From Caenorhabditis remanei (lineage: Eukaryota; Nematoda; Chromadorea; Rhabditida; Rhabditidae), in NCBI RefSeq assembly GCF_010183535.1, contig NC_071331.1, forward strand, positions 3,534,001 to 3,598,000: a stretch of DNA of 64,000 nt, read 5' to 3'. The notes beneath the pieces are model-generated. The model saw nothing but the letters and a program-made list of their open reading frames with translations. It searched no databases and was not told the DNA's origin. Of the stretch, positions 23,422 to 33,268 are shown piece after piece (position 1 is the stretch's first letter; each line of letters begins with the position of its first letter). A program made the position numbers and the translations under genes.

Positions 23422-23869
23422 AACATTTTCAGACATTATGAATTAAGTGAACAGTTTCAGACATGGAGGAAATACATTCGGTCATTGGAGGTCACTTATT
23501 CCACATCATAAGATTATCCTGACACTCTAATAAAAAAATAATAATTTGATTTTTACTTCTATCAAAAATTTTCAAGCATTTTTCTGTTCCAAATTGTATG
23601 TATTGTCTCGCTTATATAATGAAATCGTTATTTGCCAATTTTTACCACCGTTTTTTATATAGATTTGTTTATTTGCCTTATTTTTTCTTTACTATCCACA
23701 ATTCACGCATTTTAAACAAGCTATTTGATCGATTATTCTTTAAATTCAGTGTTCCAGAAATCTTGAAAACGAGCCAAACTCTGAGTTCCTTTCCGGATTA
23801 AGAGGACAGGGGGTAATATATCACGATGTTTGTTCTGAAACAATTGTTATGTAAAACCGTGATACAAAA

Positions 23870-23938
23870 TATGTTAGTAATATCTCCCAAACACCTCATG
23901 AAAAAGGTTAGTACCATATCACAATGTTATTGAAACAG
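23870..23938 (-). ncRNA. Candidate 21U-RNA gene
   Basis: Exact motif on the minus strand (23938-23931); start TGTT with T at 23890, spacing 41 nt. Only eight bases separate it from the plus-strand motif at 23947. Confidence 0.5.
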
Positions 23939-23946
23939 AAGTATCA

Positions 23947-24012
23947 CTGTTTCAGGTTGATTTCAAGATTCTTAAAAGGTGCTCACTTTAATTAAAACGT
24001 TTTTCCCTATTC
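23947..24012 (+). ncRNA. Candidate 21U-RNA gene
   Basis: Exact motif at 23947-23954; start TAAT with T at 23992, spacing 38 nt. Predicted RNA 23992-24012. Confidence 0.65.
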
Positions 24013-24081
24013 TTTTTAACATGATGGTAGTACGCCAGTTTTGACGGTTGCTTTACAATAAATGTCTAAAATTAGTTTTCT

Positions 24082-24148
24082 CTGTTTCAGATATACATTC
24101 AATCTCAGAGTGTTATGATCCGTGTGCTTTTGAGGTAACTTTTGAAAT
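24082..24148 (+). ncRNA. Candidate 21U-RNA gene
   Basis: Exact motif at 24082-24089; start TGCT with T at 24128, spacing 39 nt. Predicted RNA 24128-24148. Confidence 0.6.
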
Positions 24149-24539
24149 ATCTAGTTCAATGATTATTGTAACTTCTGGGAAGGCAAGGAAAATCTCAATT
24201 ACCTATGAATTTTTAAACAAAACTATGACAAATTGATGCGCTACTATCACAAAAAAATTCATCTCTGTTTTAGTGATGTTGTAATAATAATCTAGCAGAT
24301 ACTGTTTTCAGTGTATAGTTCTTCATAGCCATACGAACTTATATCAAAATAGTGATTCAGCTGAAAAAAGTTTGTTCAATGTATCACGGTTTCAGTAATG
24401 TTAAAATTACTTTCAATCATAAAGCATTTTCAGTTATTAGTTATCGTGAAATCCTTCTCGCCAAGTGTCAGAGCCTGAAGACATAGCTGGGAACGCGATA
24501 TCCAAAGTTTCAAAAATATTGGTTCACTTTTAACCGTTT

Positions 24540-24605
24540 TATGACAATCCGGGACGCGCGGGACGAGGACGCGGGACGTCCCGCCGCGTCCCATTTCAAG
24601 CCCTA
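24540..24605. repeat. GGGACG-rich GC island
   Basis: Short GC-rich patch in AT-rich DNA, with repeated GGGACG and a central GGGACGTCCC palindrome. Probably a fragment of a dispersed repeat like the GGGCC elements at 8131 and 63605. Confidence 0.4.
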
Positions 24606-24667
24606 CGTTAGCTCTCGTTTATCGAATAAGTAATAGAGGTTGAAAAATTCAGACGCTATCGAAACAG
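24601..24667 (-). ncRNA. Candidate 21U-RNA gene, variant motif
   Basis: Minus-strand CTGTTTCG (24667-24660); start CGAT with T at 24621, spacing 39 nt. Confidence 0.35.
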
Positions 24668-25739
24668 TAAATGAACTGTACTAGATTTCATCAAAACAAG
24701 CTGCTATAAACTTCGTTTTTGCTAAAATTTATTTGTTTTCTAATTTGATTCCCGTTTGTTAAACATTTCAAACGAATGGCCACTTATACAATGGACAACA
24801 GTTCTCCAATGCGTGATGTTCTTTTATAAAATTTCAAGCTCGCAAAAACCAGGTGTCTTTATTTCGATAGTAGTATCAGTAATTGCAAGGAGTCGCAGTG
24901 CATAAGTCCCAAATCAACTGGCAGATCGCAATTACATAGCCTATAATAAAAATAGTGAAGCAGTAAATTATTTTGAAATTCTTCTATATTTAGTGCATTT
25001 TGTAAAGATAAAGGTACATTTTGAAATTGTTTACAGCTTGAAATATATATGCGTTTTCCAATCAATCCGAAAAATCTAAATATTGATTAGAATATAAATA
25101 CAGACAAACGAAAAACTGCATTGCACATTTGACAATATGAGCCTCTTGAAGCCGTATCATTTCTCTTTAAAAAAGTTGAAACTCTGAGATTTGGTAGAGC
25201 ACAATTTCTACAATTACAGTTTCAAATATCCATTCTCATAAATGATTCGCTGGTTACAACAGTGAGTGTGTGTCCTGACGTTTACTATTCAAAAATTTTT
25301 TTTTTGTTCTTCAGTTTCATAGATTTTATGATTCCGCTTTTCCTGAAAGATATTAATAATGTGATTTTTTCGAGTAGCCTTCATCGATCTCATTAAAGCG
25401 TCTTAAAGTTAATTCATCAGACAAACATCAAGGAGTCTTGAATTTATCACAGTTTCACTGTCATTGTAAATGTAACGCAACATGTAACACAACTTTGAAC
25501 AAGTGTAATTTTTGAATAAACACTTTATTATCCTACATAAAATACAATGTCGTTGAATTTATGACTTACCTCCGGGAAAAAATGTTATTTTCCTTGATTT
25601 ATTTACCGAAAAAAAACTGTTCTTTTTTCGTTTCGTTGTTCCGGAGAGCCTCATCATGAAACTCTTTGTAAAAGCTACCGGTAAAATGCAAGCATAACTC
25701 GAACCGACCTCATTGAAAAGTTCATTTGCAACTCATTTT

Positions 25740-25808
25740 CTGTTTCAGGTAAAAGATGTGATTGACCTCTAACTAAAGATTTTTCATTGATAGAACTTCC
25801 GCCTAGAA
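25740..25808 (+). ncRNA. Candidate 21U-RNA gene
   Basis: Exact motif at 25740-25747; start CATT with T at 25788, spacing 41 nt. A recent duplicate at 26527-26534 keeps the motif but has no YRNT at 36-43 nt, so that copy may be dead. Confidence 0.45.
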
Positions 25809-28014
25809 GATATCATCTTGAAAACTTTGTTCGCCTACTCCAATTTACTGATGTTTTTTGAGGTTTTTTGCAGCAAAACTATCAGTTTTTAACGAAAAAT
25901 GGAAAATTTAACACAAATTTAATCATTTAAAGGGCTTTTTACAACAAAATATGAATAAAATCTTTTATTCTTATTCCGCTTTCCGCTTTCCGCCTTCCGC
26001 TCAACTCTGAACGGTAAACTCATCAAGTTATGGAACTACAATAATTTTAGACCGCCGTTCGTTTTAGGAAAAAACATGTATTTTACAGAAAATAAAACGT
26101 TATCGAAGAAGTAATTGAGGTGGAAAAATTCAGACGTTATCGAAGCAGTTAATGAATACTACGGGAACAACATGTGAGTGTGCGCCCTGACGTTTACTAT
26201 TCAAAATTTGATTTACATGTTTACAGTTTCATACGGTCTATGATTTCGTTTTACCTGAAAAAAATTAATAATGTGAGGTTCTTAAGACGCCGACTTTCAA
26301 CGACTGAAAGTTAGTTCATCAGACCAACATGGTGGTGTCTTGAATTTATCAGTTTCACAGTCATTGTAAATGTCACACCGCATTATTTGGTAAGAGATTT
26401 GTTTACACAATAGTTGTATTAATCTAGAATATTATTTCGTTATAAAAAATTTCGTCAAAGTGACCGGTAAAATGAAAGTATAAATTTTTAAATTCCATCT
26501 CAAATAGCTCTAATTGATCTCATTTACTGTTTCAGATAAGAGCTCTAACTAAAGATTTTTCATTGACAGAACTCTAGTTGTTTTTCTTGCTACACGCTAA
26601 CGAGATGCATGGAATACAGTTTCCGTGTGTGACGATTAATACACCATACACAAGGTTATCTCTATGTCCATGAAACAAAAAAATGTCAGATGGTTTTCAA
26701 TGTTTCTAAACCAGATTTATTCGATTTTATGGCAACTCCCTGTCCTGACGTTTCTTGATTGAGTATTGAATAGAAATAATATTCAAGCATCACGAAAATT
26801 CTCGTAGAATCACTTTGGTAAAAATGCCTGACGTTCTTTACCGATGTCTAGAATGCATAGTTGATCAATTGAACTGTTTCCAGAGATAATTATTTATATG
26901 TCTTGAAACTGTCTATCCGTTTTTATCCAAACTCTCTTGATATGTCTTCACTGACGTCACATATCGGTCTTTCTCAGCATTTTATTGAAACATTTTTAAA
27001 TAACGAAAAATCACTAGTTATCGTTTTCCGGAAAAAGTTATTCCTGGGTTTCTAACAAAAGATGTGCTCTTTACTCCTCCCCATTCCAGGTGAAACGTAT
27101 TCCAGTTCAAAATATCTTCTTTTCTAAGAAATTTTCTCCGTTTTCACATACTCTGAGTACTTTTCTATTGGAAAACTGTCTGATGTTTTACAAACTGTAA
27201 TTGAATCAAGGTGATATGAAACTGTTAACTTTATAAAACGCACAACGTTCCTGATTTCATTCAACATTCTTGGAGTTTCAGGCCACTTATTAGGCAGTGT
27301 TTTTTTTTTCAGTTCCGGTAATTTTTCAATTAACCTATTTTCTGGTTTTACAAAATTCTGGCGTAATGAAATGTTTGGACGTATTTTCTTATCCAGTTTT
27401 CCACCAACATTCACTGGAAGAATTATGATATTAGTGTAGGCCACAATCTTAATAGAAATTACATATTGGGTTCAGTTTCAAATGTTTTTGAGCCTATTTC
27501 CGGCGTTAAATCAAAACTTTAAAAAAAAGATAGTCATTCAACGAATTTCTACGAAAGCAGTGTGAATCAACATGACTCATGTTTCATGAATTTCCAAAAC
27601 AGTTTTCTGATTCTATTAATGCATAAGATCTTTCAAAACACTATAGATCATTGGAATCAGTATGGGTGATAGTAAACTTGAAATCAGAATCGATGATGAT
27701 GTTCTGTAACAAAAAGAAGTTTTCATGAATAATTCGTTATTCCAGTTGGTATCCGTTTGTAGTTGATCACACACACACTATTCTGATTCCAGTGTGTGAA
27801 ATTCTCAAAAAAAAAAATTCTGGAACAGGAAATCTTCATATACTTTAAGAAACCATAATTAATAAGAATGCTATCAATGTTTTTCAGAATCTTTATTCTA
27901 TCAAATTTTCCTGAAACGATGGAAAAACAGCTAGAGGTTACTGTAGAAGTTAACAAATCTCCAAAGTATGAATTGTAGTCCTTGTTGTTGTTAAGGTTGG
28001 AGTACATTTTTTTA

Positions 28015-28080
28015 CTGTTTCAGCTTTTTTGAATGGACTGACCTCCCAGCAATTACTGGTGGATTCATTTAATAACCACT
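28015..28080 (+). ncRNA. Candidate 21U-RNA gene
   Basis: Exact motif at 28015-28022; start TGGT with T at 28060, spacing 38 nt. Paralogue of 22560; the motif is kept while the predicted RNA has changed. Confidence 0.6.
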
Positions 28081-29051
28081 TTTCGAACTGTTTGAGTTTT
28101 GAGAAGTTTCAAAGAAAACATAAATTTTCAACTTCAAATTTCGCAATTGGAACAAAACCAAGATCTGTGGCTATAAAAAATCATTATGTGTTTCAGTAAC
28201 AGAACAAAAAAAGAAACGTTTTTTTATGCATATTCCACGGTCTACAAGGGTACTTCTAAACTGTTTTTGAATAACCTGAAATCGATCAGCATTTGAGTGA
28301 ACTCATTTTTTTACATGCGTACTAGAGTTGAAGATTTAATTTAACTGAAGTGGTTGAGGTGATTCAATGAAAGTCTTAGTAGGTTGATACAGCAAATGTG
28401 CTCGTTACGTAGAAACCTTCAGAACCAGATTGATTGAAACTGACTAAACAATGCGTAAGAAGTTCTGGAAATAGAGGTAACGAAGAGACAGTGGGTGAGC
28501 GGTGCAGGTTGTAACAAAATCTGTAACAGAAAATTAATTTCTCCTCTTTGAGAATTTCAAACCATGATCGTAAATTATACGTCTTCGCAAAAATAAAAAT
28601 ATAAGTTCCTACTTTTTCTGCGTTTTGGAAAATTTGCTCTATCTTCAGTAACCGTTAGTTGAAAGTGTCAACTTGCAACAAGACTATTCCAGAAAAAAAC
28701 TCCCAGATCTTATTACGTTCTAGAAACAGAAAATTCCAGGAAGCATTCTGATTATTCATATTTTCCCTTTGGCTATCAAAAAGTGTCCAGGTTTACCTCG
28801 AACTAATGAACTCTGGAAATATTCATCAGAGCTTTGACTCATACCTGGCTCGTGAGAAACTTACAAGATTTTGGAAATATCTTCTCGGATTTCTATTAAA
28901 TCTTAAATATAAATAGTACATTTTCAGAAATAGTACATTTTCAGAAATTACAAATTAAGTGCACAGTTTCAGGCTTGGAGTAAATACAATCGGTCACTGG
29001 AGTGTACGTTAATTACCACATCCGAAGTTGGATTTAACACTCAATAAATTA

Positions 29052-29306
29052 CTGTCGAAAAATAAAGTTTCGACAAGGATTTTCAAGAAACATTTCGCGG
29101 GCTGGAACACGCAAGCGCATGAAGTTGTGGGCGGAGCTTGAACTGCAAGCGGTGCGGTTCTTAATTTGGAAAAAACAACTGGAATTAGAACCGCGCCGCT
29201 TAATTAAGCTTGTGGTAAAGCTCCACCCACAACTTCATGCGCTTGCGTGTTTCAGCCCCCGAAATTTTTTTTGAAAATCCTTGTCGAAACTTTATTTTTT
29301 CGACAG
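29052..29306. mobile_element. MITE with TA target duplication
   Basis: 255 bp with long terminal inverted repeats starting CTGTCGAAAAATAAAGTTTC and an inner pair GCAAGCGCATGAAGTTGTGG with its complement. TA flanks both ends (29050-29051, 29307-29308). The TA duplication suggests a Tc1/mariner-type non-autonomous element. Confidence 0.75.
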
Positions 29307-31353
29307 TATTTAAATTAACTTTCGCTCTTTCAGATATCGAGTAATTGTCAAACTGTTTCGTTTCGTATGCATGTTCGTTGGGATAGATAACTTTTCAAAT
29401 ATCAAGTTCACTATTAATTGTAACTTTTGGGAAGCCAATGAAAATTTCAATTACCTTTTTTTAAAGTTTGTTCAATGTATCACTGATTGCAATTATTATA
29501 CAGTAAATTATTTTACTACTTTTGAAGCGTATCAATTTTTCAGTGACGCTGTGTGCATTTTGTAAAGATAAATGAAAATTTTGAAATTGTTAACAGTTTC
29601 AAACACGTTGTTAACTCGCCACGCCAAAGTGACTAGATAATATTTGAAATCTATATATTTGTTCCGATCAATTCAATAGGTAAAAAAAATTTGGCTGAAT
29701 TCAAAACTTATCTCAGCAGAAAAACGAGAAAATGTATTACATATTTAGCAATATGAATCCCGCGAAGCAGTATCGTTTCTCTAGAAAAAAGTTGAAACTC
29801 TGAGAATTGGTAGAGCACAATATCTACAATCACAGTTTCAAATATCCATTTTTATAAATGGTTATTCGTAGTTTTACTCATGTGCTTTATTCAACAAACA
29901 AATACAAATACGTTTTCTTTAGTCTAAATCCAAACAACTTTTCAGAAACTTTCGGTTCACTGGGAACAGCAGTGAGTTTGCCTCCTGACCTCTGCTTTTC
30001 CAAAATTTGATTTGTTTTTCATAAATTGTGTGATTCCGCTTTACCTGAAACAAAATAAATATGATTGCGCCTTGCCTAAGAAAAACTAATTACATATGTT
30101 CCGCCTTTCCATTTAATAATCTTACTAAACAATTTATTTTCTTTTTTTCTATGACCGGGACAATATTTCATCCCCAGGTTCTTAAAAAATCGTTTTTTTT
30201 TAATGTATGATCCCAGCAGAACATGTAACATGTTTCAGATCAAATTACAGTTATGAATCAGGTTTTTTTTTCAGATTTCATATTTCCTGCGTATGCTCTG
30301 AATATGTCTTAAACCTCCCTTTTCCGACACAACACTTAATTTCTTGAAGCGTATGAAGATGTAGAGTTTGTGAAACATGGCAAAAACTGTATGATTACTT
30401 TTTCGGAAAAGTTGGAAATGAATCATGAATTTTGATCAGATATTACTAGTTTTATTTCATTTTTGTTATTCTCGTTTGTAAAAGTTCCAGTTTTGAGCTC
30501 ATTTCTTTTTTCAAAAATTGTCGTCGAATATAGCGCATGCAGACAGAAAAAATTGCGTAGGTCGGCGATCGGTTGGTCGGGTGTCGGTCAAAAATTGGAC
30601 CGAATGGAAGCCTTAATCACAAACGCCAAAGATCAGTGTACTCCACCGGTGAAGAAACCGGCGAAAACCCGGTTTTTTTTCACCGGTGAGAGAAGTAAGG
30701 ATGGGTCTTTAGATACACACAGGGTAGCGTACCATGGGGCTTTTAACACACCACAGGGATGACGTCACTAAAATCACTTTACTTGAGTGTTTTCACGTTA
30801 TTTTATTTGATATTGTTTCGTTTTTGCTTCATTTTAGCAAAACTTTTTTAATTTTTATTTCCCTTTCAAATTATTTCATTTCTTAAAATTAATTTATTTC
30901 ATTTATTTACTTATTTATATTACTAATTTATTTTATTGACTTATTATTTTATTTTTTCGACTATTCATTCATGTATTTATTTAATTACTTGTTTTTGTTT
31001 TGATTCGTTTTATCTATGTATTTTTATCATCATTGGCAAAGTTATTTCTATTAACTTCCTGATATTATCATTTATTCAAATTTGTTCGAATGACCAGATA
31101 TGTGAGATCTGATTTTCGGTATTTTACGCGAGTATGCGCTATGTGAATTCAAGTATGACAATTTTCAATATAGTTTTTTGTTTTGTAAACAATTTAGGTC
31201 TTACTGATATTGTGATGTACTGATGACGTCATACAAAATTGATTGTGTCATGCTAAATATAACTGTTCATATAACAATACGAGAAATGTAGAAATTCGAA
31301 CAGTTACAACTCTAGATATCACTAAAATAGCTTTTTTAACCTCAAGAAACCAT

Positions 31354-31540
31354 TTGTTCGCGTTTTCAAGACATTTTGCGCATAATAGTGATGACTAAAG
31401 GAGGCGGAGCTTGTGAAAACTTGTAGATACCTGTAAAAAAGCAGCGTATTAGACTCAAAACACCATTTTGCCATCGTTTTCAATATATTTTGCGTATAAT
31501 AGTAACAAAAAAGAGGCGGAGCTTGTGAAAACTATAAATA
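31354..31540 (+). promoter_or_regulatory. Direct repeats and TATA box of the small gene, left arm
   Basis: Two diverged copies of a roughly 65-bp unit (about 31354-31421 and 31474-31533) share ATTTTGCG, ATAATAGT and GAGGCGGAGCTTGTGAAAAC. The second copy runs into TATAAATA at 31533-31540, about 120 bases before the ATG. This looks like a promoter with duplicated upstream sites. The mirror copy is near 45460-45646. Confidence 0.5.
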
Positions 31541-31660
31541 ACCCAACATTGAGAAGTATAAGTCATTCTACGTTTCTATTCCTTCCAAAATTGTGTGATT
31601 TTCCTATTTCTGATTTTAAATTTATTCAACTCTGTAACCAAGTTTCGAATACTGCCCACA

Positions 31661-32186
31661 ATGAGTACATCTGGAGAAAACAACGAATCATCCCCCGGAA
31701 ATCAAGCAAGAACATTGGTGGAGTGGATAAAAGAAACATCTGTGGGATTTTTGTCTGAAGAGGTAAGTTCTACTTTTTGATTGAAAATGTTCATTCTTTG
31801 ATTTTCAGGAACTGAAGAAAGAACCAGTCAACGTTCTGAGAAAAACTGTCGACGAAGCTCAAGGATCATTCCGTGGAACAGTCACAACCATCTCATTGTT
31901 CACCGAGTTGTCGAAAGTCATCACTGTCGACCCATTGGGACCTGAAGCGTTTGGAGAATGTGTACACGATCTTATTATAATACATAATCCATTCTCTGGT
32001 CCGAAAATTTATGTCTCTGTTTCCATTGAATCGCCTGAAAGAAATCAACCACTTGGTACTTGTTTCGGAAACCTCAATGCTATCACAGGTGAAACTATTT
32101 CAAACTGCTTGGAAAATAGTGGACAAGACCTTGAACTGAACACACCAAATATTACTATCAAATTGACCTATCTTGTTTCTCCATAA
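31661..32186 (+). CDS. Small protein, duplicate of the Polinton polymerase N-terminal domain (left copy)
   Basis: Exons 31661-31762 and 31809-32186 give a 159-residue protein. From residue 35 on it resembles the start of the neighbouring polymerase: a GT(V)T/E-T core, LSKxxTxDP, a HDPF/HNPF turn, and a C-terminal LELxxPNIxxxITYLxxP. The intron falls at the same place in both genes, after a Glu-Glu pair and before Glu. The matching part of Polinton-type polymerases is a conserved N-terminal region of unclear function. I infer that this gene arose by duplication of the polymerase 5' end. Its role is unknown; a replication cofactor or terminal protein is conceivable but unproven. TATAAATA lies upstream. 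Confidence 0.6.
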
Positions 32187-32639
32187 ACTGTTATAGTTAC
32201 AAATATCGTATAAATAAATATTTTAAACCAGTACGCAACACGACATACTAGAAAGAATACTGTATCTGGTGTTACATTCCCACCATGAGTGTTATAGTGA
32301 GATAAACCATACTCTCAAAAAGATGTGTGTGCTGAAAATGAGATAATTTAAAACAATATTTTATATGATATTTGAACACACCTACAGACGCACAATCTTT
32401 CGATAATTTCAATGACAACCGAGTTTTTGAAGAAATAAGTCTGCGTTCATTTTTTTTTTACTGAATCTTCCTATATGTTGAATTTGCATTGGAACAATTT
32501 TAACAATTATTTGGAAAGTGTTTCTATTTTCCAACAATAAACTGTGGGTTGAATAAGAATGTGCCCTCATGTAAAGCACAAACACACTACTCCTTTTGTA
32601 AGCATCTTTCGCTTTTTGGTTAACAACCTTGTCTTTTGA

Positions 32640-32678
32640 AAATCATACCAGGGATCGAACCTTCTTTGTGAAGGTTCT
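32640..32678 (-). other. Hairpin with a B-box-like sequence
   Basis: GAACCTTC and GAAGGTTC form a perfect 8-bp stem with a 5-base loop, running on the minus strand into GGTTCGATCCC, which matches a pol III B box. No A box or complete tRNA fold is visible. A second copy lies in the right arm near 44322-44360. Confidence 0.35.
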
Positions 32679-33162
32679 CTTTTTTATTTTACTGTTGTTA
32701 TATACCACTCACTTACAAAAATTCTGAATGGGAAAAAAAGACAAAAGTTGTAGACGCAAAAAGTTTGTAGAGTTTTTGCCTGTATAAAGCAGAAACGACA
32801 TTGTTTTGAGCATTTGAACAGAAAAACTAGTGGTTGGTATGTAACCATCATGTTTCTGTATGTTTGCATGTCATGGAGCGTTTTTGAAATAAAGTATGCT
32901 TGAAACATTGAACAAACTCAAAAAACACCGTGAGATACCAAAAAGTTGCTGAGAAGACCAATTTTTCAAAATTACGGGGAAAACTTTAAAAATACGGAAA
33001 AACAGTGAAATTCAGAGTTAGAGTAATGAGTAATGACTCATCGTCATTTTGTGAAAATAATAGAAAAACAAAGAGTTTACGGTGGAACATGTCTGTAACC
33101 GTGAAAATGACCACATTCTTTATTTTAACCAATATTCGTGATGTTCCCGACGCTAAGACCAC

Positions 33163-33170
33163 TATATAAA
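33163..33170 (+). promoter_or_regulatory. TATA box of the left polymerase gene
   Basis: TATATAAA about 100 bases upstream of the ATG at 33269. The mirror copy is at about 43830-43837 on the minus strand. Confidence 0.55.
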
Positions 33171-33268
33171 GCACGGCTAAAAGTTATTATTTCATTCATA
33201 CCTACTTTTTTCCCTTGTATAAGGAACATTTATTTTTTCTCCTTAAACTATTTACTGATATTTCTGTG

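Larger units (their letters stand above)
21190..25400 (+). repeat. Duplicated module within the piRNA cluster, copy 1
   Basis: Diverged direct repeat of about 27240-30050. Matching landmarks: TTTTTCAATTAA (21233 and 27320), CTAGAGGTTACTGTAGAAGT (22372 and 27931), ATGATCGTAAATTATACGTC (23039 and 28564), CCAGGAAGCATTCTGAT (23210 and 28736), and CAGTTTCAAATATCCATT (25218 and 29835). Indels make the two copies unequal in length. A smaller related pair is 24640-25800 against 26110-26600. Confidence 0.6.
27240..30050 (+). repeat. Duplicated module within the piRNA cluster, copy 2
   Basis: Partner of 21190-25400, shorter because of deletions. It contains the 255-bp MITE at 29052, which the other copy lacks. 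Confidence 0.6.
18005..30625. other. Type I piRNA (21U-RNA) cluster, main block
   Basis: 12.6 kb of AT-rich DNA with no credible protein gene. It holds 12 exact copies of CTGTTTCA, the core of the upstream element of type I piRNA genes, eight on the plus and four on the minus strand, plus many one-mismatch versions. For 11 of the 12 a YRNT sequence, whose T is the first base of a 21U-RNA, lies 37-41 nt downstream; in seven it is exactly 38. Base composition alone would give fewer than one such 8-mer. In C. elegans these short, single-promoter genes are transcribed by RNA polymerase II with SNPC-4 and PRDE-1 and their products load the Argonaute PRG-1. The block is built of diverged internal duplications. 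The individual genes are listed separately. Confidence 0.75.

Noticed and set aside
26527..26534. Exact CTGTTTCA as a 21U-RNA gene
   Set aside because: No YRNT at 36-43 nt (nearest at 30 and 44); probably a decayed duplicate of the 25740 locus.
18005..30625. CRISPR-like or regularly spaced repeat array
   Set aside because: The recurring GTTTCA motif is irregularly spaced and on both strands, and the organism is a nematode; the piRNA promoter explanation fits the spacing to YRNT.
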